A stretch of DNA of 64,000 nucleotides. Origin: Cacajao melanocephalus. Taxonomy: Eukaryota; Chordata; Mammalia; Primates; Pitheciidae. Position 1 is the first letter of the stretch; each line of letters opens with the position of its first letter. The stretch is taken from NCBI GenBank assembly GCA_963573385.1, contig CAUYLG010044420.1, forward strand, positions 62,001 to 126,000, read 5' to 3'. The position numbers were made by a program, and so were the translations under genes. The notes beneath the pieces were generated by a model. That model saw only the letters and a list, made by a program, of their open reading frames with translations, was not told where the DNA came from and did no database searches. Below, piece after piece: positions 30,156 to 42,190 of the stretch.

Positions 30156-30390
30156 TGAATTCAGCACAGTGCCTGGTAGACAATTAAGCATCCCACAAAG
30201 GACAGCTTTTACTGTCCATTTCACAGAGGAGGAAACTCACCTGAGGATGTTGACATAAGTGTTCCATGAGTTTTTCTCATTTTATCACTTACATTAAGAA
30301 GGTAGTCAGGCATGCAGAATTCTAACCTGTCTCCCCCTGAGGAGGGACTATCCCTCAATACAAAACTTCCAAGAAAAATAGCCCGCACAA

Positions 30391-30520
30391 TCTTTTTTTT
30401 TTTTTAAGACGGGGTTTCACCATGTTGGTCATGGCTCGTCTTGAACTCCCGACCTCAAGTGATCCGCCCGCCTTGGCCTCCAAAGTTCTTGGATTACAGG
30501 CGTGAGCCACCACGCCCGGC
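30391..30520 (-). mobile_element. Alu left-arm fragment
   Basis: Short copy, about 130 bp, with a T tail at 30392-30403; the right arm is absent. Confidence 0.88.
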
Positions 30521-30882
30521 AGTCTTTAAAGAAGTCAGGCTTCCAACAAAACCAGGAAGGACCAAATTCCAAAGCAAGCAAACTCGCCTCATTCCCCACC
30601 CTGGGGGAGGGTGTTCACCCCCGTTCTGCTAAAGATAGACCTTGGGCCCTCCCCGGGAACTTCCTGGCTTTTATTAGTTTGTAATCCCAAACGTAACTTT
30701 TCAAAGGTTTTTCTTTTGGAGGTGTGGGTGTGAAACTGCTTCCCTAATCACATCTTGCGGGAGGATCTCCGACCATCTGTATATTATTTGAAAACCTAGC
30801 ATCCGGTTGTGATGTTTGGGTGGGTGGAGGACCCTGCCGTGTTGGGATGAAACAGCAGGGACACGTTTAAAACACGTCAAGA
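30521..30882. other. No recognised feature
   Basis: Spacer between two oppositely oriented Alus, just upstream of the Alu-free promoter zone. Confidence 0.45.
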
Positions 30883-31194
<312 letters not shown>

Positions 31195-31705
31195 TTAAAC
31201 ACAGGCAGAAAAATTAGGCAAAAAATTTCAAACAGCTAATTACCTTGGCTCAGTTACACATTTAATCAAAAGCCCGCCTCCCCCACTTTTAGCTCCAGCG
31301 TAAGAAGGGAAAACAGGGCGCTTAGAAGTCTAAGAGATAACGATCTTCTTACCGAGAGCCAAGGGACAAAACTCATTACAGATAAGCCTAGTCCTCCCAT
31401 TTCCCCCGGACGCCTCTCCCCGACTGGTAAAGAAGCAGCCGTTCCCCGGGTGGCTGCCAGGAAATCAGTCCTGCCCCGCGGCGCTGCTTTCACCCTGCAG
31501 GGGGTAAGAGGCGCACTTCCTGCGTCCTCCCCGCCGCCAAGCCGGGGTGCGGGAACCTTCTCCAGAGAAGCTGCGAGTTGGGGAAACTCTGCCACCGATC
31601 CATCGTGGCTCCGGGAAAAGGGATGTGGGGCTCGGAAGGGCTGGATTTCGCAAGCCTGGGATCAGTATTTCTCCCCTTCCCCCCTTTCCCCTGCGGTGGA
31701 CTGGG

Positions 31706-31710
31706 CCAAT
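31706..31710 (+). promoter_or_regulatory. CCAAT box
   Basis: The sequence gggCCAATgaa, a good NF-Y type box, sits at the upstream edge of the CpG island, roughly 0.6 kb before the presumed leader. A role is inferred from position only. Confidence 0.45.
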
Positions 31711-32210
31711 GAAAGCCTGAAAAGGAAAAAAAAAAAATTAAATCTCAACGTAGCAGCAGTGCAAAGGCCGCTCGGCTTTGTTTCCTGGCGGGGGAATGCG
31801 CGGGGTTGGGGGCGCGAACAGGGGCCGCGGACGGCGAGCCCCACCGCAGCACTGCCGGGGCGGTGAAGCCGAACAGGCAACCCCATCGCTTTAAAAAGGC
31901 AGCTGGCCGCCCTCCCGGTTTCCCCGCGCCCGGGCCAGGGGCCCCTCAAGTCCGGGATCCGCGAGCTAAGCGGATGGGGGATCTCGCCAAATCGAGCACT
32001 GTGCGGCGTCTTTAAGAGCTCGAACAACGAGAATCTGGCAAAAAATACGCCGGCCCCAGAAAGCAGCCTCCCTCCTCTCTCCGAGCACGGGCTACAGACG
32101 CCCCCAGCCCCCAAACTGTCCCAGTAGAGCCCCTGGTTCCGCGCGGAGAGAGCGGTTCGGAGGAACCGGTGGAAGGCGGGAGCCGAGCGCGGCTGCTTTA
32201 AGACCGCGGA

Positions 32211-32230
32211 GCGCGCGCGCCCGCCCGCCT
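32211..32230. repeat. Alternating GC run and C-rich continuation
   Basis: A (GC)5 run is followed by CCGCC repeats. Alternating purine-pyrimidine of this type can adopt Z-DNA. It lies about 100 bp before the presumed leader. Confidence 0.6.
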
Positions 32231-32273
32231 CCAGCTGGCCCGGGCTGCGCGCCCCCGCCGCCACCGCGCGCCC

Positions 32274-32299
32274 CCTGCTTGCTCGCTCGTTCGCTCGCC
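32274..32299 (+). repeat. Imperfect GCTC/GTTC tetranucleotide tract
   Basis: About five tetranucleotide units of the form GCTT, GCTC, GCTC, GTTC, GCTC lie immediately upstream of the last CTTTAA motif. It is short and imperfect. Confidence 0.6.
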
Positions 32300-32329
32300 G
32301 GCTTTAAAGTCTCTGCCAGGATCCATGCT

Positions 32330-33052
32330 CACATGTTACTTCCTGTATGGAGGCATGGCCAGTTTCCAGCCCCGCGCTCCTCGTTCCTCCCCAGCCTGCG
32401 CCGGAGCCACAACTTTCAGGAGCATGGACTGAAGGCGCCCTCGCCCCAGCGCCCCTCTGAGATCCTTTGTGTTTTCCTCCGTTTCCTCCGGCCGTTTCTA
32501 TTTTGGGGGGCTCTCCGCTCCCCCCGCCTCTCCCCTCCCCTTCCCCTCTCGCAAACATGCCTCCTTCCTTCCCGGGGCCCTGGAAAGAGCTGCCTGCCTG
32601 AAGCCCGGAGACGCCGCGCCGCGCTGAGCCCCGCCGCCGCCCGCAGGCTCTCGGGCTGTGCTGCGCTGCCGACTCAAGTTGGGGATCCTCGGCTGCTCGC
32701 CGCCGCCTCCGCCCGCGGTCCCTGCCTGCCCCGGGCCCGGGGCATCGCCGCCGGCCGCCGACTCCGCGCCCTGCCCGCTCGGCTCGCTCCTTTTTGAACG
32801 GAAAGCGGCCCTTCTCCGCCGAGAGGATCGTCCCCAGCGTGGCTCCGCGTTCCCGGTCACTTTTTGAGATTTTTCGGGGGGCGCTCGGCGGCTTCCCGGA
32901 TTCCAAGGGGACTCGGGCCGCCGAGCGCGGGGCGCCAGTGGAGCGGGCGAGCCGGGGAAGCGCCCCGGCTTAGCGGAGGCTCTCACGGAGGCAAGAACTT
33001 ATTCAACAAGTTTACCCCCCTGGTTTCCTCTTTTCGATGTGCGTTTTCGGAC
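32330..33052 (+). other. PTPRG: PTPRG 5' leader (5'UTR; upstream limit uncertain)
   Basis: This GC-rich, repeat-free DNA runs continuously into the start codon with no convincing acceptor site, so it is read as the 5'UTR of exon 1. The transcription start cannot be seen directly, and 32330 is only a working limit. The leader contains several ATGs: 32333 (154 codons, in frame with PTPRG, stop TGA 32795-32797), 32347 (37 codons), 32355 (25 codons) with an internal ATG at 32424 in the same frame, 32557 (14 codons, A at -3), and 33037, which overlaps the main start out of frame. Such a leader predicts reduced or regulated initiation. Confidence 0.6.
32519..32549 (-). other. G-quadruplex / i-motif forming tract
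   Basis: The plus strand has C-runs at 32520-32525 (6), 32532-32535 (4), 32537-32540 (4) and 32543-32546 (4). The minus strand therefore has four G-runs of at least four with loops of 6, 1 and 2, a strong G4 motif on the template strand inside the promoter/leader. Confidence 0.7.
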
Positions 33053-33137
33053 ATGCGGAGGTTACTGGAACCGTGTTGGTGGATTTTGTTCCTGAAAATC
33101 ACCAGTTCCGTGCTCCATTATGTCGTGTGCTTCCCCG
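33053..33137 (+). CDS. PTPRG: PTPRG coding exon 1 (start codon to splice donor; partial CDS)
   Basis: First coding exon of receptor-type tyrosine-protein phosphatase gamma, a single-pass membrane protein with an extracellular carbonic-anhydrase-like domain, a fibronectin III domain and two intracellular PTP domains that binds contactins (family knowledge). Only 28 codons plus one base lie here. The protein opens [16 protein letters not shown] and ends ...VVCFP. A basic n-region (Arg2, Arg3) followed by a hydrophobic stretch (Trp9-Ile16 and Val20-Val25) makes a plausible signal peptide. The exon ends G|gtgagt, leaving phase 1, which agrees with an alanine codon continuing in exon 2 of PTPRG. 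The ATG has G at -3 and C at +4 (adequate context). It is the only in-frame ATG after the in-frame TGA at 32795-32797, which fixes the start. All remaining exons lie beyond the window. I recognised the N-terminus from memory, not by a search. Confidence 0.93.
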
Positions 33138-33143
33138 GTGAGT
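33138..33143 (+). other. PTPRG: Splice donor of PTPRG exon 1
   Basis: The boundary reads CCCCG|GTGAGT, a near-ideal U1-complementary donor. It sits exactly where the PTPRG reading frame stops matching the known protein: the unspliced frame reads on as Gly-Glu-Cys-Arg, whereas PTPRG continues Ala-Leu-Thr. Confidence 0.92.
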
Positions 33144-33985
33144 GCCGGCCGCCGAGGGGACGCGGCCCCGGCCGGCGCGCGTTGGGGATGCGGAGTTGTC
33201 GACTGGGCGCGGAGCTCCGGCGCCCGTCCGGGAGACCCTGGAGGGGGTGGAGGGGGGCCCGGTGCCTATGGAGGAGGGGAGGATGTGCTCTGCGGGTTTG
33301 GGCGATGTTTAGGGAGGCTGGTGGACGAGGAAGGTGGAAGCAGGGGCCGGCCAGGGAGGGACTGGAGGACGCGGGGGTCTGCTCCCGCCTCGGTTTGGGG
33401 GGCCTGGGTAACTGGAATCGGGAGAAAGGGGGACTTGCTTTGCTGATTCGTCGCCGATCGGGAGAACTCGAGTTGTGGGGCGGTTAGCGAGACTGAGGCC
33501 ATGAAAAGGATGCTTCTGTGGGTTTGGGGGGCCCAGATGACCCCCAGCTCCCGCGGGTATTGAAGGAGCTTAGAAGGGGGGTGCTGTTCCCCAGTCCTTT
33601 GGGAGGGCTAGGTTTCGGGGAATGAAAGTCGGAGGCTGGCTGCGGAGGACTGAGAATGTGGGGAGCAGCCTGCGTTCTGGGGTTGGGGGTGCCCTCCCTC
33701 TGTATTGGGGCTGGGGCGCGGGCAGCCCTTCAGTGCCGGCTTGAGGCATCCTCTTTGGGCGCAGTGAGAGGGCAGGGCGCAGGCGGTTTGGGAGAGATCC
33801 CGTGTCATCCCCAACTCCGGTCCTTGGTCCCTTCCCTCCGCTGCTCTGCTGGAATGGATTGCCGGGGTCCGGGCGCTGGCGCGCAGTAGGGGCGGGCGGG
33901 TCGGCGGCCGGGTTGCCGTTCGCGCCGGGGCGGATTTTTTCCTGTCTCGCACGCCCTGCGTACCTTCATCTTTGCCCTTTTGCAG

Positions 33986-34029
33986 GCTGTCCGCGGCTGG
34001 CAGACCCAGATCCTCTCCTTTCTGGCCAG
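33986..34029 (+). other. Possible cryptic exon in intron 1
   Basis: A pyrimidine-rich run ending TTTTGCAG lies immediately before 33986 and CCAG|GTTAAG follows 34029, delimiting 44 nt with acceptable acceptor and donor. No coding continuity with PTPRG is expected. This is a weak candidate only. Confidence 0.15.
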
Positions 34030-35159
34030 GTTAAGACGGGAACAATACTGGCCATTGAAGACTAGAATAAATCACCGCCGTAACGGTGTACGGCTCGGCG
34101 ACCCTCCACTTCCAGCCCTCAGCTGGCAGGTCCCCCTCCTCTCTCCTCTGGGCAGGGCAGAGGCCAGCTGCCTCCCTCTCCTCTCTTGCAGGTTCCCCGG
34201 GCTGCAGCCCGGAGCTCCCTCGTAGCTGTCCTGCGCACTCCCTGGGGGTGGAGGCCAAGTCCTGCTGTAGCCCGGGGAAGGGCTGGAAGAAAGGAGGCGA
34301 TTTGCTTTTCATCCCTTGCTCCCCTAAGGACAGAGAATTCCCTGTTTTTCTGCTCTCTCATCCACCAGCTCCTGGATACCCGGAGGTGGAGGTTATCTGA
34401 GTCAAGAAAAAGAGGAAAGTGCCCCGAGGTTTCCGCTCTGTTTGGTTACAGACTCCAGTCTCCGGGCGGCTGGAGCCCCCTTTTTTGGTGCAGCGGGTCC
34501 CCCAGTCCCGTCGTGCGCCCCGGATCAGGACGTGGGCACCCTCGCCGCCCTCGGGGATTCCTCTCGGGGGACTGGCAGCGAATGCCCCCTTTGCACATTC
34601 GGGGATGGCCTCGAGGGACATAAAGGCAAAGCACCGTCTTGTCTTTTGCACCCCCTTTTCTCTCTGCGCATCCTCCTGCCCGCGGAGCGGCACGGAGCTC
34701 CTGCCACAGCCCAGAAGCCCTGCTCAGAGGCCGAGCGAGGACGTGCGTCCACACTCACCCTGGGGCCTGGGGTTTGCCCACTGGATTCCTGCCTCTACGG
34801 TTGTGCGAGCCATGGGGACATCTCCCCTTAGAAACAGCTGCCTTCATTCAGTTAAAGACCACTGCTCAGTATTTGGGTTAATCATCTCCCCCTTCTAGTC
34901 TCCTTTGCTATGCTACGGACTTGCCAGCTGAGCGGGCTCAGGTGCACACAGGGGTCGCGCTTTGTGAGAGCCCTGCTTTGACGGGTGCAGTGGGAGGCTG
35001 TGGAGGGCAGCCTTTTAAATTAGAGGAATTTCCAGTTCCGCTTATGTCCTTTTTGTGCTCAGGGATGCAGTCAGTGGGCTGACCGTGATTTTCTTTTCCC
35101 TGGTGTTTGAGGAAGCTTGAGATCCAAAATTGGACTTGCCAGGGAGCCTGCCTTCGTGG

Positions 35160-35650
35160 GGCTTGGACCATTTTCGTCTTCTCATTTTCTTTTCGCGCCC
35201 ACGCTGCGAGGTAAATAGCCCCTTTCCTGGTCCGGGAGCCGAGGGGTGTCGGAAAGGGAAAGGGCACTGGTGGGAGGCGCAGGGAAGAAGGCTGTTTGGT
35301 TTGGAAAACTGCAGCCGGAGAGGGTGCAGTAGCCTTTGGAGCAAGGCAAACTTAAAATATCAGAGCTCTGGGAGACGCTTGCTTTCCGTTTTCCGAGGTT
35401 GCCGCGACGCCGCTGGACCTCAGGGGGCGCCCCCGAGCCACTGGTGGGGCTCCTGCCACCTCCACACTGGTCGGCCTCGGCCACCTCCACGCCGCGGGAA
35501 TGGGGCGCGCGTGCCCGGGTTCCGAGACTGGGGGCTGCAGACGCACCTTGGCGCGAGGAGGCGGCCTAGGCCTGAGGATGCTGCTCCTGGCCTTCTCGAA
35601 CCGGGTAGGGGCTGGAGTTCGCCTTGGGACCCCGACTTCTTGCCTGCCAT
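35160..35650. promoter_or_regulatory. Secondary CpG-rich patch in intron 1 with CTCF-like core
   Basis: CpG density rises again about 2 kb downstream of exon 1. At 35417-35431 the sequence ACCTCAGGGGGCGCC keeps the AGGGGGCGC core of the CTCF motif, with mismatches in the 5' half. An intronic enhancer, insulator or alternative promoter is possible (inference). Confidence 0.35.
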
Positions 35651-37164
35651 AACCTCAAAAGCGCTTATCTGTTTGACACGAGGGATAAAAGTGCTTCTGT
35701 TTTGGAGTAGGGTCCTCTTTGTGAGGTCTTAGCCAAAATCCATTGTTACTTAGTATTTTTTGTTTCCTCTTAGAATTGCATAACTCTTCAGTTGCATTTT
35801 CAGTTGCATTGAGTTCTCAGCTCCTGTTAAGGATTCGAGGTAGCTGTAGTTGGGGCAGGGCGTTGGAATCACAGCCCTGGCATGGGCTTTTTCCCAGTGG
35901 ATCGGAAACAGTGACTTTTAGTCTTTCAACAGCAGTGTGGCAGGTTTGGGTTCCATTCAGGGTTAATAATGCCTCAAGTGATGCTTTCCAAGTGCAAAGC
36001 CAAGAATGTTACACAACATGATACTAGGCATATTAGGGTTTTACACATGTTTAAAAAGTACTATAGAAACATTTACAAAAATAGCAAAATATAATGGATC
36101 CCCCACCCAACTTCAAAACTCGCAACTGAATCTTCCCTCATCTCTTCCTCCCGAACACCTTATTGTAAAGCAAATCCTATACATAGTTCATTCAAACTCT
36201 GATATATATATCTCCAATCACCGGGAATTTAATTGCCTCTGACGCAATATAAATTATGTTAATTGAGAGGGTTAACCTTTTATCTGTTTTACATTCTCAA
36301 GCTATTCAGCAGATTTTTTTAAAAAATTGATGTTTGTCTTCTGGCCCTCAGAGTGAAACTCTTTGGTTTTGATAGGTTTTGTATTGTAATTACCTTACAT
36401 CCAGGATGATGCCATTGCAAACACTTCAGATGGGTAAGCTCAGCTGTGTGTCATGGATGTGTCAGCATTGGAGGCTCCATGATTGATGTCGGGAGAATCA
36501 TGAATCTCCCTCTAAGCGGTCTTTTCTTTTATTTGCATGTGCGGGCTTTAGTCCTGATGGGCATCCTGTACGGCCTTTTTTGGAAAAGGCAGAAGTAATA
36601 TTTGGAAGTCAGCAATCTTTCTCTTTACAGGATGCAAGATTGTACAGGTTTTTTTCCCCTCTCTCTCATGTATCATGTTTGAAAATGAAGAATCTTTATT
36701 CAGTCTCTAAACTAGGTCCCTTTGACACAGTTATGGAATAAAAATCTTTGATGTTTCCTTCTAACACTGTTCACATTGGAGGGTTGATGGACTTAGAACA
36801 CTAATAAAGACAGGCATAAACAGGGCCTTTTGGAAATAGAGGAAGTTGTTGCTGTTACTGGAAGAAGAGAGGTCATAGGAAAGGTTGGCTTCTGTGGGAA
36901 AAGTGAGTATCCCATAGTAAAGCTGTGAGCTTCTCCCCTTAATTATGGACCTGTTTTCACTGAATAAAAGATTATGTTGTTGTTTACATTAAACAGTCCG
37001 GGGAATGCTGATGATTCAATGCAGCAAAGCAAACAAACCCTTTCAGATTTGCCTTTCTATTTTAAAAAGCTCCCAGTTAACAGAGTAGAAATCAGTTGTA
37101 TACCTGAATGCTGATTGCAAGTAACTTTCTTTGCATTCACGATAGATCGTTTAAAATGCCCTAG

Positions 37165-38113
<949 letters not shown>

Positions 38114-38367
38114 AAGGCTGGGCACTGTGGCTCCTGTAATCCCAGTGCTTTGGGAGGCGGGAGGGTCGCTTGAGCCCAGGAGTTCGAGACCAGCCAGGGC
38201 AACATAGGGAGACCCTGCTTCTATAAATAAAACAAAAATTAGCCGGGTGCACTCCTTAGTACCCACTATTGCTTGAGCCCACAAGATTGAGGCTGTGGTG
38301 AGCTGTGCTCATGCCACTGCACTCCAGCTTGGGTGACACAGTGAGGAGACCCTGTCTCAAAAAAAAA
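38114..38367 (+). mobile_element. Old Alu with target duplication
   Basis: GATTAAAAGAT lies before (38103 onward) and after (38368 onward). Small deletions occur in the left-arm head and the right arm. Confidence 0.92.
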
Positions 38368-38386
38368 GATTAAAAGATCAAATGTG

Positions 38387-39299
<913 letters not shown>

Positions 39300-39478
39300 T
39301 GGCTGGGTGTGGTGGCTTACGCCTGTAATCCCATCACTTTGGGAGGCCGAGGCGGGTGGATCACGAGGTTAAGAGATTGAGAGCATCCTGGCCAACAAGC
39401 TGAAACCGTGTCTCTACTAAAAATACAAAAATTAGGTGGGAGTGGTGGCAGGTGCCTGTAGTCCCAGCTACTCGGGAC
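39300..39478 (+). mobile_element. Alu, 3'-truncated
   Basis: It stops after CAGCTACTCGGGA, in the right arm, exactly where a perfect A/T hairpin begins. Confidence 0.92.
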
Positions 39479-39512
39479 CACTTAAAAAAAAAATTGCTTT
39501 TTTTTTAAGTGC
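39479..39512. repeat. Near-perfect inverted repeat (hairpin)
   Basis: CCACTTAAAAAAAAAA faces TTTTTTTTTAAGTGC around a TTGC loop, giving a stem of about 14 bp at the truncation point of the Alu. Confidence 0.85.
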
Positions 39513-39804
39513 TTCTAGGGCTAGGAAGAGGAATGACAGCTGATGAGGTTTTATATGTGCCTGGTGTCTCTTTTGGAAGCCTCCCAAACTGGATTGGGTA
39601 GTGTTTCACTTGTACTTGGGGTGGATGGGGCGGGAGGTAACTTACACATTGAATGAAAACTTTGATGTGTGTCAGCCAGTTGATGAGAGTTGCCATACTG
39701 TTTTGTCAGCAGGTGGCAGGAAGAGAAATCCTTTAGGAGTCTGGAACTTGTTAATACTTTTTATTTGTTTTCTAAACTAGGTGGCTATTGAGAGTTAGAC
39801 AGAA

Positions 39805-40030
39805 TATAGCAAAATAGGTAAGAATATGGCCTCTGGAGCAAGCCTACCTTTGCCATTGATAGCTGTGCTACCTTAGAAAACTTACTTACCGTCTCTGTGC
39901 CTCATTATTTTTTTTTTCCTCTGTGAAATGGGGTGGTGATAGAAGCCTGACTCCTAAGATCTTTGTGAGGCTTGAATGAGAATGCATATAAGAACTTGGT
40001 AAATAGTAAGTGCTCAATAACCATTTGTTT
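39805..40030 (+). mobile_element. MIR
   Basis: GGCCTCTGGAGCAAGCCTAC, AACTTACTTACCGTCTCTGT, CTCTGTGAAATGGGG and AAGTGCTCAATAACC are in MIR order; a T run interrupts it near 39906. Confidence 0.85.
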
Positions 40031-40045
40031 TAATCAAAAGTTTTT

Positions 40046-40500
<455 letters not shown>

Positions 40501-41904
40501 CACTGTTTTTATTTTATATGTATTTAAGAGATTTCAATGGGAGTATACGGAAAGACGGAGAGTGGAACTGAAAAGGACAACTGTATGTACAGACAGTTTT
40601 TAAAAAAATTCTGTAAACATGTATGATGGGTTTTTGTACCTGTCTTTGCTGTTGAAGGTAAGGAGTAGTAGGGATCAGCATGAGGACATCCTATGTAAGA
40701 TTACTAACAGGTTACATTTTGAGGTTTAAAGAAATGAGAAAGCCCTCAAGAAGTGTGAGATACCACCTTGCCGACATTGCAAAGGAGGTCTCTGCTTTCT
40801 CAGTTTAAAGTGGGAAAAATGCTTTCTCGAGGCCTGAAATGTACCTCATGAATCTTCCAAATCCCTGTGTACAAAGAGTCGCTTGGTCCTGAACCCTGAG
40901 ATGTTAATTTCTATTCTCAGGCCTTAGGGACGGTGTGGTAACGGGGAAATCGGTCACTCCCATTACTGGGTTTCAGTTTGGCTCCACCAATGGGAGGCAA
41001 ACAGTAGTTGGGTGTTTGCTTGTATTTTGCACTTGTTTAACACTTGAATATACTCATATCCTGTCTCCATATTTTCATGGATTCAGAGCTCCAGAACATA
41101 TGAGAGAGAACCACACACTCATGCACACCTCATGCCCTCTAATCTTTTTTTTTTTTTTCAGACTGAAATCAGCATGATATTTTTCTGGCCAAACAACAAA
41201 ATGTGATTTTAAACTACTCAGTTTAGCTATTTTTGGGGAGTAGCAAAGTGACACAGTTGGCTGCTGAATTCTAGCAACTATAAAAGAAAAAAAATGAAAG
41301 CATAGTTCATGGAATATGTAACACTTCCATGTAAGAAAATAGGACAACTGGTTCTTATTTTTGGGTCTGTGATACTATCTTTCTAAGTGAGTGAAGCAGG
41401 GTGTTGTATAATGCAGTGGATATACTTTTGAGGAATTCATACTAGTTATAATATACATCTAAGAGATATTTGAGTTCTCATACCATTGCTGCCTCATGAA
41501 TTCTGCAGTCCCCTTAAATCAGATCTTCTCATTAATTGGGAATGATTTGGATAGGGGACATAGCCGTAAGCAATTGACCAAGCACAAAAGCATAGTCCAG
41601 ATTAGTGAGGAAATACTGCTGACTTTTTAAGGTTGTCTCGTGAACTTTTTAAGAATTGTCAAAAAGGATTTATTTACAAAGCAGTGGCTATTTATAAATG
41701 AGTTCTACCCATTTTTCAAAATGACACTTTTCCAGAAGCATTTCTCCTCAGTAAGTGTGGAGGCTTAGCTCTGTCTGTGGGTAGCTAAGGGTGGTTACCC
41801 TTGGTTGGTGACCCAGCATCTTGTGGGAGTAGGGTTGGGTGGTGCTGGGGATCTGGGAGTTCCAGATATACTTATCTCTTATTCAGAATCCACACCAAAA
41901 CCCC
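40501..41904. other. Repeat-poor intronic block
   Basis: 1.4 kb without a recognised repeat. Includes a T run at 41144-41158. No exon seen. Confidence 0.5.
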
Positions 41905-42190
41905 AGAGACCCAGGTTGAAATACTTAGTTCATTACAGCATTTACCTTGGGCAAATGGGCCCCAGCCTTTTAATCTATAAAATGGGAACCATAGTTAAAT
42001 TAGCCTACGTTTACCAAGCACTTGTGATCTGTGCCCCGCGCTTGAGCATTTTATATGCTTTTAATCATCCATGGAAGTAGAAACCGTGATTACTCCCACC
42101 GTAGGATGAGGAAACTAAAGTTGAAGGAGGTAGGTCCAAGGTCACCAGGGTAGTAAGGGGGTGTGACTAATGTTCCTCTAATCATGGCTC
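41905..42190 (-). mobile_element. MIR/L2 relics
   Basis: 42000-42190 is MIR-like in reverse (TAGGATGAGGAAACTAAAG, AGGTCACCAGGGTAGTAAG). 41905-42000 may be a forward MIR piece. Confidence 0.55.

Larger units (their letters stand above)
31888..32307 (+). promoter_or_regulatory. Cluster of four CTTTAA motifs
   Basis: GCTTTAAAAAGG at 31888-31899, GTCTTTAAGAG at 32008-32018, GCTTTAAGACC at 32195-32205 and GCTTTAAAG at 32301-32309 are AT islands within otherwise GC-rich DNA. The first resembles a weak TATA box. The last lies just upstream of the first leader ATGs and could help place a start site. Function is inference. Confidence 0.35.
31440..34300 (+). promoter_or_regulatory. PTPRG: CpG-island promoter region of PTPRG
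   Basis: CpG dinucleotides become frequent near 31440, peak between about 31800 and 33250, and thin out after about 34300. No interspersed repeat is visible inside. Motifs seen: a CCAAT box at 31706-31710, GC boxes such as the one at 31856-31866, a GC-alternating run at 32211-32220, and four CTTTAA motifs between 31889 and 32306, none a good TATA box. This fits a dispersed-start, housekeeping-type promoter. The head-to-head neighbour known upstream on 3p14.2 is FHIT, outside this window. Island limits are by eye. Confidence 0.85.

Noticed and set aside
31662..32264. 200-aa minus-strand ORF in the CpG island
   Set aside because: GC-rich DNA lacks stops by composition. There is no recognised domain, and the frame is rich in Arg, Gly, Ala and Ser.
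32304..32906. 200-aa minus-strand ORF antisense to the leader
   Set aside because: Same compositional effect; low-complexity Arg/Gly-rich translation.
32864..33487. 207-aa frame containing exon 1
   Set aside because: Only 33053-33137 is coding. The upstream part lacks an ATG after the TGA at 32795, and the downstream part is intron beyond a canonical donor.
35130..35732. 200-aa plus-strand ORF in intron 1
   Set aside because: No family signature, and it sits in the second GC-rich patch, so openness is expected.
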